From the NCBI GenBank assembly GCA_016292045.1, contig JAEEZX010000067.1, forward strand, positions 1-53,827: a stretch of 53,827 bases of DNA, read 5' to 3'. Positions within the stretch are counted from its first letter, which is position 1. Every line of letters starts with the position of its first letter. This DNA comes from Bacteroidaceae bacterium (GTDB taxonomy: Bacteria; Bacteroidota; Bacteroidia; Bacteroidales; Bacteroidaceae). A program made the translations under genes and the position numbers. The notes under the pieces are model-generated. The model was not told where the DNA came from, ran no database searches, and was given only the letters and a program-made list of their open reading frames with translations. Shown here in pieces: positions 16,168 through 25,592 of the stretch.

Positions 16168-18563
16168 AATATCCATTGACATACCCCAACAACGACGGGG
16201 GAATGAACGAGCGCATCAAACGCCTGCGCAAGCAGAGTATCGAAACACCCACCACGCTGACCATCGAGAGAGCGCTCATCGAGACGGCATTCTACAAGGA
16301 GAACTACGGCAAGATGCCCAACTGCATCCTGCGCGCAAGGAACTTCTACGAGATATGCAAGAAGAAGACAATATACATCGGTGAGGACGAACTCATCGTT
16401 GGAGAGCGCGGTCCAAAGCCAAAGGCTGTACCCACGTTCCCGGAACTGACCTGCCACACGGTGGAGGATTTGCACACGCTCAACACACGCGAGCTGCAGC
16501 CCTATTTCATTTCCGAGGAGGATATCGCCACCTACGAACGCGAGGTGATACCCTACTGGCAGGGACGCACCCAGAGAGAGCGCATCTTCTCGCATGTGTC
16601 GAAGGAATGGGAGGAGGCGTATCATGCAGGAGTGTTCACGGAATTCATGGAACAGAGAGCCGGGGGACACACAGCGATGGACGGCAAGATGTATCAGCGC
16701 GGTCTGCTCGACTGCAAGAAACGCATTGCGGAGCGCATAGCATCGCTGGACTACATCAACGACCCGCTGGCTACCGACAAGCAGCAGGAATTGGAGGCTA
16801 TGGACATCTCGTGCGACGCCGCCATACTGTTTGCGGAGCGCCATGCAGAGCTGGCAGAGAAGATGGCGGCCGAGACAAAGGATGAGAAGCGCAGGATGGA
16901 GCTGCAGAAGATAGCCGACGTGTGCCGCTGGGTTCCCGCACATGCTCCGAGGAATATTCAGGAAGCAATACAGATGTACTGGTTTGTGCATCTGGGCACA
17001 GTGACCGAGCTCAACGGCTGGGACTGCATGAATCCCGGACATATCGACCAGCATCTGTGGCCGTTCTACAAGAAGGGTATCGAGGACGGTACGCTGACAC
17101 GCGAGAAGGCAAAGGAGCTCATCAGCTGCTTCTGGATTAAGTTCAACAACCAGCCGGCACCCCCGAAGGTGGGAGTGACGGCACTGGAGAGCGGTACGTA
17201 CAACGACTTCACGAATATCAATATAGGAGGTATTGACCGCTATGGAAGGAATGCCGTGAACGAGATATCGTACATGATACTGGAAGTGCAGGAAGAACTG
17301 CACGAATTGCAGCCCGGACTCTCGGTACACATTGCGAAGGTGACGCCGGACGATTTCATCCTGGCTGCCACGAAGGTGATACGCCAGGGACACGGATATC
17401 CGTCGGTGTTCAACCCCGACACCTACACCAAGGAACTCATGCGCCAGGGCAAGAGCCGCGAGGATGCCAACGAGGGCGGTTGCTCGGGATGCATCGAGGT
17501 GGGAGCTTTCGGCAAGGAGGCATATATCCTCACGGGATATCTCAACACGCCCAAGATACTGGAGATAACGCTCAACAACGGTCTCGACCCTGTGAGCGGC
17601 AAGAAACTGGGACTGGAGACGGGCGATCCGCGCACTTTCACGTCGTACGAGCAGCTCTATGAGGCATACCACAAGCAGATGCTCTACTTCGTGAACATGA
17701 AGCTGTCGGTGAACAACTACATCGAACGTATGTTCTCGCTCTATGCGCCGGCCACGTTCCTCTCGCTCTTCATCGACGACTGCATCGAGAAAGGACAGGA
17801 CTACTATAGCGGCGGTGCGCGCTACAACACGACATACATACAGTGCACGGGACTGGGCACCACGACAGACTGTCTCTCCACCATCAAGATGCACGTCTTC
17901 GACACGGGACGCTACACGATGGACGAGCTTCTCAAGGCCGTTGCCGCCAACTGGGAAGGCGAGGAGAAAATGCGACAGTATATCATCAACCACACACCGT
18001 TCTTCGGTAACGACAACGATGAGGCTGATGCCATTGCCGTGAAGGTGTATGACGACCTCGTGGATGCCATCGAAGGGCATCCCAATACCCGAGGGGGCAA
18101 GACACAGCTCAATATGCTCTCAACCACCTGTCACAACTATTTCGGTTCGGTGTGCGGAGCCAGCGTGAACGGCCGTATGGCGCACTTTGCCATCTCCGAC
18201 GGCACATCGCCGGCTCACGGAGCAGACACGCAGGGACCCACGAGTGTGGTGAAGAGTCTTGGAAAACTGGATCAGACGAAGTCGGGCGGCACATTGCTCA
18301 ACGTGCGTTTCGTACCGGAGATGATGAAGAGCGAGGAGGACCTCAGGAAACTGGGCAGTCTCATCCGCACGTATTTCAATCTGGGCGGACATCACATACA
18401 GTTCAATGTGGTGGATACGGAAACACTGCACGACGCACAGAAGCATCCGGAGCGCTACCGCGACCTGTTGGTGCGCGTGGCCGGCTACAGCGACTACTTC
18501 AATGATATGACGCCGCAGTTGCAGAACGAGATTATCGCGCGCACGGAGAATGAGGCTTTTTGA
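16164..18563 (+). CDS. hypD: trans-4-hydroxy-L-proline dehydratase (glycyl radical enzyme)
   Basis: 799 residues. It removes water from trans-4-hydroxy-L-proline to give pyrroline-5-carboxylate. The glycyl radical motif RVAGYSDYF puts the radical on Gly774; the thiyl Cys is Cys443 in GGCSGCIEVG. Residues I recall as catalytic or substrate-binding in the C. difficile enzyme (His160, Asp278, Ser334, Phe340, Cys434, Glu436, Tyr450, Gly765) all reappear here with a constant shift of +9: His169, Asp287, Ser343, Phe349, Cys443, Glu445, Tyr459, Gly774. This separates it from pyruvate formate-lyase and glycerol dehydratase. Next to proC and its activase. Confidence 0.94.
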   Translation: MKYPLTYPNNDGGMNERIKRLRKQSIETPTTLTIERALIETAFYKENYGKMPNCILRARNFYEICKKKTIYIGEDELIVGERGPKPKAVPTFPELTCHTVEDLHTLNTRELQPYFISEEDIATYEREVIPYWQGRTQRERIFSHVSKEWEEAYHAGVFTEFMEQRAGGHTAMDGKMYQRGLLDCKKRIAERIASLDYINDPLATDKQQELEAMDISCDAAILFAERHAELAEKMAAETKDEKRRMELQKIADVCRWVPAHAPRNIQEAIQMYWFVHLGTVTELNGWDCMNPGHIDQHLWPFYKKGIEDGTLTREKAKELISCFWIKFNNQPAPPKVGVTALESGTYNDFTNINIGGIDRYGRNAVNEISYMILEVQEELHELQPGLSVHIAKVTPDDFILAATKVIRQGHGYPSVFNPDTYTKELMRQGKSREDANEGGCSGCIEVGAFGKEAYILTGYLNTPKILEITLNNGLDPVSGKKLGLETGDPRTFTSYEQLYEAYHKQMLYFVNMKLSVNNYIERMFSLYAPATFLSLFIDDCIEKGQDYYSGGARYNTTYIQCTGLGTTTDCLSTIKMHVFDTGRYTMDELLKAVAANWEGEEKMRQYIINHTPFFGNDNDEADAIAVKVYDDLVDAIEGHPNTRGGKTQLNMLSTTCHNYFGSVCGASVNGRMAHFAISDGTSPAHGADTQGPTSVVKSLGKLDQTKSGGTLLNVRFVPEMMKSEEDLRKLGSLIRTYFNLGGHHIQFNVVDTETLHDAQKHPERYRDLLVRVAGYSDYFNDMTPQLQNEIIARTENEAF

Positions 18564-19386
18564 CGTAAAACGTTTTGCCATACACGACGGTCCGGGAATA
18601 CGCACTACGCTGTTTATGAAGGGTTGTCCCCTGCATTGCGTGTGGTGTCATAATCCGGAGGGGATAAGCTACGAACCCACGCGGCTCTTCACGGCATCGA
18701 AGTGTATCCACTGTGGGGCACATGAGACGGAGGGTGTGGATGCCTGTCCCACTCTCGCTTTGCAGGTGGCCGGCAAGGACTGGACGCTGGAGGAGATACT
18801 CAAGACGGTGGAGAAGGAGAGACTGGTGATGGAGGAATCGGGCGGCGGTGTGACGTTGTGCGGCGGCGAACCGCTCATGCATCCGGAGGCTCTCGTCGAG
18901 GTGCTGGAGGCACTGGGGAAGAAGGGATTCCACCGCACTGTGGACACTACATTGTATGCTTCGTGGGAGACGGTGGAGCACGTAATGGCTCATGCCGAGC
19001 TCTTCATGGTGGACCTCAAACACATGGACTCTGCGCAGCATGAGAAATACACGGGTGTGGGCAACGAACTGATTCTGGAAAATATACAGCGTTTCTCTGC
19101 AATGAAGCAGCGTCCGCAGCTGTGGATACGTATTCCGCTCATCGCGGGAGTGAACAACGATGAGGAGAATCTGAAGAAGACAGCAGCCTTTATATCATCG
19201 CTGCCGTCGCTGCCGGAGCAGGTGAATCTGCTGCCGTATCACGATGTGGGGAAGGCAAAACACACCCGTATGGGTACGAAATACAATCCGAAGGGCTATG
19301 AGATGAGTGTGCCCACAGAGGAGCAGCTCGCTCAGGCTCAGGAAATATTCAGCAGACATGGCATCTCAACAATCATCGGCGGATAG
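18550..19386 (+). CDS. hypE: Glycyl radical enzyme activase (radical SAM)
   Basis: 278 residues. CX3CX2C motif of the radical SAM 4Fe-4S cluster: Cys26, Cys30, Cys33 (GCPLHCVWCHNPEG). It installs the glycyl radical on the dehydratase encoded just before, with which it overlaps by 14 bases. The ferredoxin-like insert, which carries up to eight Cys in many activases, is shortened here to Cys52, Cys55 and Cys66 only. GGVTLCGGEPLMHPE is the SAM-binding motif. The symbol is by context. Confidence 0.9.
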   Translation: MRLFDVKRFAIHDGPGIRTTLFMKGCPLHCVWCHNPEGISYEPTRLFTASKCIHCGAHETEGVDACPTLALQVAGKDWTLEEILKTVEKERLVMEESGGGVTLCGGEPLMHPEALVEVLEALGKKGFHRTVDTTLYASWETVEHVMAHAELFMVDLKHMDSAQHEKYTGVGNELILENIQRFSAMKQRPQLWIRIPLIAGVNNDEENLKKTAAFISSLPSLPEQVNLLPYHDVGKAKHTRMGTKYNPKGYEMSVPTEEQLAQAQEIFSRHGISTIIGG

Positions 19387-20992
19387 GCTGGCGCTGTTGC
19401 GCTCCTGGATGAAGGAGCAGGGACGGCAGGTCATCGTGGTTCCTACGGAGGATCCGCACGGTTCGGAATATGTGCCGGCCCACTGGAAGACAAGGGAGTG
19501 GCTCACGGGTTTCACGGGGAGTGCGGGTACGGCGGTGGTGACTCAGGATGAGGCCTGCCTCTGGACGGATTCGCGCTACTGGCTCGCAGCAGAGGAGCAG
19601 TTGGAGGGAAGCGGTTTTTCTCTGAAGAAAGACCTCGTGGACGAAACAATAGGGGAATGGCTGCAGCAACGCAGACTCACGGCGCAATACCTCACGGAGA
19701 AGGAAATAGACGCCCTGTGGGAAGAGCGCCCGGCTTTGCCGCTGTCGCAGATAGAACTTGTGCCGCTGGAGCTGGCGGGAGAGAGTGCGGAGAACAAACT
19801 TTTGCGTCTGCTCTCGTGGATGAAGGAGAACAGTCGGCAGGAATGCCTCGTATCGTCGCTGGCGGAGATAGGATGGCTGCTCAATATGAGAGGTGACGAT
19901 ATTCCCTACACACCAGTTTTTGTGAGTTATCTCCTTGTGAGAGAGAGCGGTGCTCATGTGCTCTATGTGAGCGATAAGCAGGTGAATCCCGAAGTGGAGG
20001 CTTACCTGAAAGGGCTTGGTATTTCGGTGAAGCCTTACGAACAGGCGCCGGCGCATCTCAAGGGCGAGACACCGATTCCGTATTGGAGGGCTGTGAAGAA
20101 TGACACGGAGCAGAAGGGCTATCGCGAAGCACATATCAGGGACGGCATTGCGATGGTGAGATTCTTGCGTATGATAGACGAGGCGGATGTCACGCAGTGG
20201 ACGGAGATATCTGCCGACAGGATGCTGACAGCACTCAGGGCGGAGCAACTGGGTTTCCGGGGTCTTTCTTTTGAGACAATCAGTGCCTACGGTGCTCACG
20301 GGGCGGTGGTACACTATGAACCCACTCCCGAGACAGACATTCCGCTTGCACCGCGCAGTTTCCTGCTTCTTGACAGCGGAGGACACTACGACTGTGGCAG
20401 TACGGACATCACGCGCACCATACCTCTCGGACCTCTTACGGAAGAGGAGTGTCGCGTGTACACCCTCGTGCTGAAGGGGCATCTGCAACTCCAGAATGCA
20501 GTTTTCCCGGAAGGAACGTGCGGCTTGCAGCTCGACACACTGGCACGAATGGCAATGTGGCGAGAGGGTCACGACTACGGTCACGGCACGGGACACGGGG
20601 TGGGGCACAGGCTGGAGATACACGAGGGGCCTTGCCAATTCCGCAAGAATGTGCGCCCCGACACCGTGGCCCCTCTTCATGCAGGACAGACGATGACAGA
20701 CGAACCTGGTATTTATCTTGCCGGGCGTTTCGGTGTGCGCCACGAGAACACAATGCTCATACGTCCCGCAGAGGTGGAGGCATATCCCGGAGGGCAGGGA
20801 GGACGGTTCCTGTGCTTCGAACCTTTGACGATGTGTCCTTACGACAAGCGTCCCATAGTGAAGGAACTTCTTATGCCAGAGGAAATATCCTGGCTCAATG
20901 CATATCATGAGAAGGTGCGGGAGACGCTCCTTCCACGACTCACAGATTCTGACGACCGCGCATGGCTAATATCCGCCACATCAGTTCTATAG
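19358..20992 (+). CDS. pepP: Second Xaa-Pro aminopeptidase (M24B)
   Basis: 544 residues from ATG 19358 (MASQQSSAD), overlapping the activase by 29 bases; it belongs to the longer eukaryote-like aminopeptidase P branch, with two N-terminal creatinase-like domains. Metal ligands: LLDSGGHYDCGSTDITRT (two Asp), HGTGHGVGHRLEIHEGP (His), MTDEPGIYL (Glu), VRHENTMLI (Glu). A second enzyme for N-terminal Xaa-Pro bonds in the same operon points to active use of proline- or collagen-type peptides. Confidence 0.92.
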   Translation: MASQQSSADRLALLRSWMKEQGRQVIVVPTEDPHGSEYVPAHWKTREWLTGFTGSAGTAVVTQDEACLWTDSRYWLAAEEQLEGSGFSLKKDLVDETIGEWLQQRRLTAQYLTEKEIDALWEERPALPLSQIELVPLELAGESAENKLLRLLSWMKENSRQECLVSSLAEIGWLLNMRGDDIPYTPVFVSYLLVRESGAHVLYVSDKQVNPEVEAYLKGLGISVKPYEQAPAHLKGETPIPYWRAVKNDTEQKGYREAHIRDGIAMVRFLRMIDEADVTQWTEISADRMLTALRAEQLGFRGLSFETISAYGAHGAVVHYEPTPETDIPLAPRSFLLLDSGGHYDCGSTDITRTIPLGPLTEEECRVYTLVLKGHLQLQNAVFPEGTCGLQLDTLARMAMWREGHDYGHGTGHGVGHRLEIHEGPCQFRKNVRPDTVAPLHAGQTMTDEPGIYLAGRFGVRHENTMLIRPAEVEAYPGGQGGRFLCFEPLTMCPYDKRPIVKELLMPEEISWLNAYHEKVRETLLPRLTDSDDRAWLISATSVL

Positions 20993-21762
20993 AAGACGGG
21001 AATATCGCTGTGTATTCACGTCTCACGGAGGCGCAGCTTCGTAACGAGTTGCACCCGGGACGGGGACTTTTTATTGCAGAAAGTCCCAAGGTGATACGCG
21101 TGGCGATGGAAGCGGGCTACGTGCCTGAGAGCATACTGTGCGAGGAACGTCATATAGAGGGCGATGCAAAGGATATTATCGGGCGTCTGAATGATGTCAC
21201 GGTGTATACCGGTTCGCGCGAACTTTTGGCAAAACTCACGGGCTATACTCTCACGCGCGGTGTGTTGGCTGCAATGCGCCGTCCGTCGCTGCCGTCAGTG
21301 CGTGAAGTGTGTGAGAAGGCACATCGCCTGTGCATAATAGATGCGGTGTGCGATTCTACCAATGTGGGTGCAATCTTCCGCAGTGCTGCGGCTCTGGGGA
21401 TGGACGGTGTTCTGCTTACACACGATTCATGTGATCCTCTCAACCGACGTGCAGTGCGGGTGTCGATGGGAACGGTATTTCTGGTGCCCTGGACTTGGAT
21501 AGATGATATAGAGGAAGTGCATGACTACGGATTCAAAACCGCTGCGATGGCGCTGACGGACGAAAGCGTTTCGCTCGACAGTCCTGTGCTACGTGATGTG
21601 GAACGCATTGCTCTTATCATGGGTACGGAGGGTGACGGTTTGCCCAGGAGTGTGATATCTTCCGCAGACTACACGGTGCGTATTCCGATGCACCACGGAG
21701 TGGATTCGTTGAATGTCGCTGCAGCATCTGCTGTGGCTTTTTGGGAACTGAGAAAGAAATGA
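20962..21762 (+). CDS. TrmH/SpoU-family RNA 2'-O-methyltransferase
   Basis: 266 residues. N-terminal substrate-binding part, then the knotted SPOUT domain: motif 1 DSTNVGAIFRSAAALG, motif 2 IALIMGTEGDGLP, motif 3 VDSLNVAAASAVAFWEL. It would methylate ribose in tRNA or rRNA with SAM; the exact base is unknown. It overlaps the aminopeptidase by 31 bases and the first glycosyltransferase by four. Confidence 0.9.
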   Translation: MANIRHISSIEDGNIAVYSRLTEAQLRNELHPGRGLFIAESPKVIRVAMEAGYVPESILCEERHIEGDAKDIIGRLNDVTVYTGSRELLAKLTGYTLTRGVLAAMRRPSLPSVREVCEKAHRLCIIDAVCDSTNVGAIFRSAAALGMDGVLLTHDSCDPLNRRAVRVSMGTVFLVPWTWIDDIEEVHDYGFKTAAMALTDESVSLDSPVLRDVERIALIMGTEGDGLPRSVISSADYTVRIPMHHGVDSLNVAAASAVAFWELRKK

Positions 21763-22634
21763 CGCTGTCTGTAATCATACCATCGCGCGACATGCCATGT
21801 TATCCATTGGTGGAAGAACTTCATCGACAGCTCACTTCAAGTAAAGTGGATGATTGGGAGATTATTGTAGCAGACGATGGCAGCGATAGTATAGAGGCTA
21901 AATATAGTTTTGATAAAGCACGTCAGTTGCCTTGCGTGCGCTGGGAAGTTTTGTCTAAAAGTCGCAACCGTGGGGAAATGCGTAATCGACTTCCAGGTCT
22001 GGCTCGCTATGAGTGGTTGCTGGAGATTAACAGCAATGTGATGCCTGTTTCCAAGGATTTTATTTCCTCTTATGTTGTGGAGATACAGAAGAACGTAGAT
22101 GTGGTGTGTGGTGGAGTGACATCGATGTATATTGCTGGAAATCTCAGGGCGATGGATGAGAGCGATTATGCTAAACGCCATAGTAGTGAGGAACGTAATT
22201 CTAATCCCTTTCTTTCTTTTCGTAACACTAATGTTTTGGCAAGGAAGGATGTATATTCCAAAGTGCGCTATGATGAGAGTATCAGAGAATATGGTTACGA
22301 GGATCTGGCCTTTGGTGCTGTATTGAAACGGGCGGGCATGATTGTGCACTATATAGATAATCCGGTGAAATATGTTCTTGATGAGAGCAATGCAACATAT
22401 GTAGAGAAGACAGAGACCGCTCTGCATACACTGAGCCGTCTGTCTGCTGAGCAACAATCGCTCTCCGTTTTACATCGTTGGGCAGAGACGTTGAGATGTT
22501 GCGGACTATCCGGGGTCGTTGTATTGTGGCACTATTTGTTTTCAACGATTGAGCGCAAGAGTCTTTGTGGGCATCATCCGCGACTTTGGGTGTTTAGAAT
22601 TTATAAATTGGGTTACTATCTCTCGCTCACATGA
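21759..22634 (+). CDS. GT2-family glycosyltransferase with altered DxD site
   Basis: 291 residues from ATG 21759 (ATGA overlap with the TrmH gene). GT-A fold start LSVIIPSRD, then VADDGSDS, and an acceptor part with YGYEDLAFG (the ED of the ED-type motif). Where most GT2 enzymes have DxD it reads EINSN, so metal binding may differ. DNA here is clearly more AT-rich than upstream: 22201-22260 has about 35% GC. First of four glycosyltransferases. Confidence 0.82.
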   Translation: MTLSVIIPSRDMPCYPLVEELHRQLTSSKVDDWEIIVADDGSDSIEAKYSFDKARQLPCVRWEVLSKSRNRGEMRNRLPGLARYEWLLEINSNVMPVSKDFISSYVVEIQKNVDVVCGGVTSMYIAGNLRAMDESDYAKRHSSEERNSNPFLSFRNTNVLARKDVYSKVRYDESIREYGYEDLAFGAVLKRAGMIVHYIDNPVKYVLDESNATYVEKTETALHTLSRLSAEQQSLSVLHRWAETLRCCGLSGVVVLWHYLFSTIERKSLCGHHPRLWVFRIYKLGYYLSLT

Positions 22635-23605
22635 AGTTGCTATATGTCATAGAACACCTGTCGGTGAAGGGTGGGTTGGAGCGCATCCTCACGTCGAAGA
22701 TAAATGCTTTGGCGGAGCGAGGGCACGAGGTGGTGCTGCTGACAGTTTGGAAGGAAAATAAAGCGATGGCTTTTCCAATAGATGACAGAGTAAGGCACTA
22801 TTGTCTGGATATAAACTGTCCTGACAATTTGTTTGCATATCCGCTGACGTTGGTTCGGGTGCTTCGCCGCTTTAACCATATAGTGAAAACAATACACCCG
22901 GATGTTACTGTCCTTTTTCGTGCGATGGGAGCGTGGATAGCAGGATGGACATCGTGGAAGGGACGTATGATTTTCGAGTCACACGGTGCGCGCTGGAGTA
23001 ATAATCATCTTTGGTTGTATCCCCGTATGGAACGCCGCGTGGAAAGCGTTGTATGTCTCACTAAGGGGGATGCGCAAGAATATAAGAGGGCACATCGTGT
23101 GGAGGTTATTCCCAATTTCACAGATATTATTCCTGCCGGAGAACCGGATTACAATGCCCGCCACGTTATCTTTGTGGGCAGGAGATGCCCGGAGAAGAAT
23201 ATAGAGCGGTTGGAGCGTCTGTGGGCTCGTATACGATATACACATCCGGATTGGACGCTGGATTGTCACAATGCTACCGAGGATATGCCTTCGGCCTATA
23301 GACAAGCCAGTATTCAGGTGATGACATCTCGCAGCGAGGGATTCCCGATGAGTTTGATAGAAGGTCAGAAGTGCGGTTTGCCATGTGTGGCTTTCGATTG
23401 CAAATACGGTCCGGAAGATATCATAGTAGACGGGAAGACGGGTTATTTGATACCTTATTCAGATGATGAGGCTTTCATCAAATGTCTCACACGTTTAATG
23501 GACGATGAATCTCTACGACGTTGTATGGGACAAGAAGCAGCGCATCTTTCGTGCCGTTTCGATAAAGAGAAAATAATAGACGAATGGGAACACTTTCTGT
23601 CATAA
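22631..23605 (+). CDS. GT4-family glycosyltransferase
   Basis: 324 residues. GT-B fold: N-terminal MKLLYVIEHLSVKGGLERIL, and in the C-terminal half VIFVGRRCPEKNIERL, then SRSEGFPMSLIEGQKCGLPCVAFDCKYGP, the E-x7-E donor site of GT4. Acts in the cytosol on a lipid-linked sugar chain. It overlaps both neighbours. Confidence 0.9.
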   Translation: MKLLYVIEHLSVKGGLERILTSKINALAERGHEVVLLTVWKENKAMAFPIDDRVRHYCLDINCPDNLFAYPLTLVRVLRRFNHIVKTIHPDVTVLFRAMGAWIAGWTSWKGRMIFESHGARWSNNHLWLYPRMERRVESVVCLTKGDAQEYKRAHRVEVIPNFTDIIPAGEPDYNARHVIFVGRRCPEKNIERLERLWARIRYTHPDWTLDCHNATEDMPSAYRQASIQVMTSRSEGFPMSLIEGQKCGLPCVAFDCKYGPEDIIVDGKTGYLIPYSDDEAFIKCLTRLMDDESLRRCMGQEAAHLSCRFDKEKIIDEWEHFLS

Positions 23606-24486
23606 TACCGGTTTATCGCGTTGAGAGCACGCTGAACCGTTGTCTGGAGAGTGTGACTCGTCAGACTTTTCGCGACTTGGATATTATCCTTGTGGATGAC
23701 GGCAGTCCTGATATCTGTCCTGCACTTTGTGACGAATGGGCCGAAAGAGACTGCAGAATCAAGGTGATTCATCAGGAGAACGCTGGATTGTCTTCTGCTC
23801 GTAACGCGGGATTGACGGCAGTGACGGGAGAGTGGGTGACCTTTGTCGACAGTGATGATTATATCGATGAGACCACTTATGAGGCTGTGTTCCGTTTTCT
23901 GGGCGATGTGTCGGATTCCAACCGGATAGATATGGTGGAGTTTCCCGTAGAATACGGAGGGAAACGTATAAAGGATCCAGCGCCAACAGGCATCTCACGA
24001 CTGAATGGCAGAGTGGGTGAGTATTGGCTTACTCATCGTCAGTGGGAACGTTGTGCAGTGTGGAACAAAGTTTTTCGTCGCACTTTGTTTGAGGGACTCA
24101 GATTTCCGGAAGGAAAGAATTATGAAGACATTTATCTTTTGCCATCGCTGATGATGAAAATGCGTTCAGTGGCAACAATCCCCTATGGACGCTATCACTA
24201 TATGCCAAATTCGGAGGGTATATGTCGCACGCCGTCCGTTGACAGTATGACATTAGCAATCAGTAATCATCTCCGGGCAGCTCGTATATTAGGGATTGAA
24301 CTAGATGACGCATGGTATATGGCTCTTGTCAATATGCATATCACGTTGTGGCGAGTTGGTGGAAGAGAAGCGTTGCTTCCTTCGCGCAGAGTGAATCCCT
24401 TCCGCCTTACTGGGTGGCGAGTGATGGTGAAAGCTGTTGTACTGGATATCTTAGGATTAAGAAACCTGTTGCATTTATGGCGATGA
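23584..24486 (+). CDS. GT2-family glycosyltransferase
   Basis: 300 residues. LSVIIPVYRVESTLNRCLESV, VDDGSPD, and the metal site FVDSDDYID are intact; NYEDIYLLPSLM follows. C-terminal part probably sits on the membrane. Starts inside the end of the GT4 gene (22-base overlap). Confidence 0.92.
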   Translation: MGTLSVIIPVYRVESTLNRCLESVTRQTFRDLDIILVDDGSPDICPALCDEWAERDCRIKVIHQENAGLSSARNAGLTAVTGEWVTFVDSDDYIDETTYEAVFRFLGDVSDSNRIDMVEFPVEYGGKRIKDPAPTGISRLNGRVGEYWLTHRQWERCAVWNKVFRRTLFEGLRFPEGKNYEDIYLLPSLMMKMRSVATIPYGRYHYMPNSEGICRTPSVDSMTLAISNHLRAARILGIELDDAWYMALVNMHITLWRVGGREALLPSRRVNPFRLTGWRVMVKAVVLDILGLRNLLHLWR

Positions 24487-25592
24487 GGATACTGCTTCTT
24501 GGCGAATACAGTAACGTGCACGCGACGTTGGCTCAGGGACTGCGGTTTTTAGGTCACGAGGTGTGTGTGGTTTCCGACGGCGACGGGTGGAAGGATTATC
24601 CCCGTGATATAGACCTTCATCGCGAACAGGGTTTCTTTGCACGTCTTTCTTTTTTGTGGCGACTTGTGAAGGCATTACCCAGAATGTGCGGATATGATGT
24701 AGTACAAATTATCAATCCTGTGTTCCTTCCTCTGAAGGCAGAACGTATGATGTCTATATACCGTTATCTGCGTCGCTATAACGGCAAGATGATAATGGGC
24801 GCTCACGGTTTGGATTATTACTGGGCGAGCGTGAATCACGACGTGCGTCCGATGCGCTATAGCGATTTTAATATAGGAGATGCTCCGCGCACAGATGCTG
24901 TGGCGATGAGCGACTATAATACGTGGGTAGGTACGGCACATGAAACGCTTACCCGTCAGATAGCTCATGATGCAGATGCAATCGTTGCCGGTCTTTATGA
25001 GTATTATATCACTTATCAGATTGCCGAACGGGGAACCTTTGTTCCAAAGACGACCTATATACCTCTTCCGGTAAAGATCTCCGTGCAACAGCCATTGCGT
25101 CAGAAATCGGACAAGTTGCGTATGTTCCTGGGAATAAGCAAAGGGCGTTCGGCATACAAGGGAACGGATATTATGCTTTCTGCCGCCCGCGAGATAGAGG
25201 AAAAATATCCAGGTAGAGTAATATTACGTGTTGTAGAGGGATTGCCTTTTACGGAATATCAGCGGGCAATGGATGACAGCGATGTGCTCATTGACCAGCT
25301 TTACGGTTACACTCCGGCGATGAATGCCTTACTCGCGATGTCGAAAGGTATCATCGTGGTCGGTGGGGGAGAACCGGAGCACTATGATTTTCTTGGGGAG
25401 AAATCACTGCGTCCCATAGTTAATGTGGAACCGACAAGAGAGAGTGTCTACAAGGCACTGGAACACCTTGTGCTTCATCCCGAAAAGATAGAATCCATGC
25501 AACGGCAGTCGGTAGAATACGTCCGTCATCACCATGACTATATCACTGTTGCCCGACAGTACGATAAACTGTATAAGGACTTATTGGCCTAA
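24483..25592 (+). CDS. GT-B glycosyltransferase-like protein
   Basis: 369 residues from ATG 24483, chosen because ATGA overlaps the previous stop as for its neighbours; an ATG at 24477 is also possible. MRILLLGEYSNVHATLAQGLRFLGHEV is a Rossmann start and GVSKGRSAYKGTDIM-like sequence (GISKGRSAYKGTDIM) opens the second half. VVGGGEPEHYDFLGE is near the usual donor site. Acceptor unknown. Its TAA overlaps the flippase TAG on the opposite strand. Confidence 0.8.
   Translation: MRILLLGEYSNVHATLAQGLRFLGHEVCVVSDGDGWKDYPRDIDLHREQGFFARLSFLWRLVKALPRMCGYDVVQIINPVFLPLKAERMMSIYRYLRRYNGKMIMGAHGLDYYWASVNHDVRPMRYSDFNIGDAPRTDAVAMSDYNTWVGTAHETLTRQIAHDADAIVAGLYEYYITYQIAERGTFVPKTTYIPLPVKISVQQPLRQKSDKLRMFLGISKGRSAYKGTDIMLSAAREIEEKYPGRVILRVVEGLPFTEYQRAMDDSDVLIDQLYGYTPAMNALLAMSKGIIVVGGGEPEHYDFLGEKSLRPIVNVEPTRESVYKALEHLVLHPEKIESMQRQSVEYVRHHHDYITVARQYDKLYKDLLA

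Noticed and set aside
14785..16182. A 465-codon minus-strand frame
   Set aside because: Shadow of the first aminopeptidase P, same composition bias.
16077..18080. A 667-codon open frame on the minus strand
   Set aside because: It lies opposite the glycyl radical enzyme, has no family motif and is rich in His, Val and Leu as expected for the shadow of a GC-rich gene.
16164..18563. Glycyl radical enzyme as pyruvate formate-lyase
   Set aside because: A single Cys-x-Glu motif and the substrate residues agree with hydroxyproline dehydratase; the adjacent Cys pair of formate-lyase is absent.
19373..20908. A 511-codon minus-strand frame
   Set aside because: Shadow of the second aminopeptidase P; no domains.
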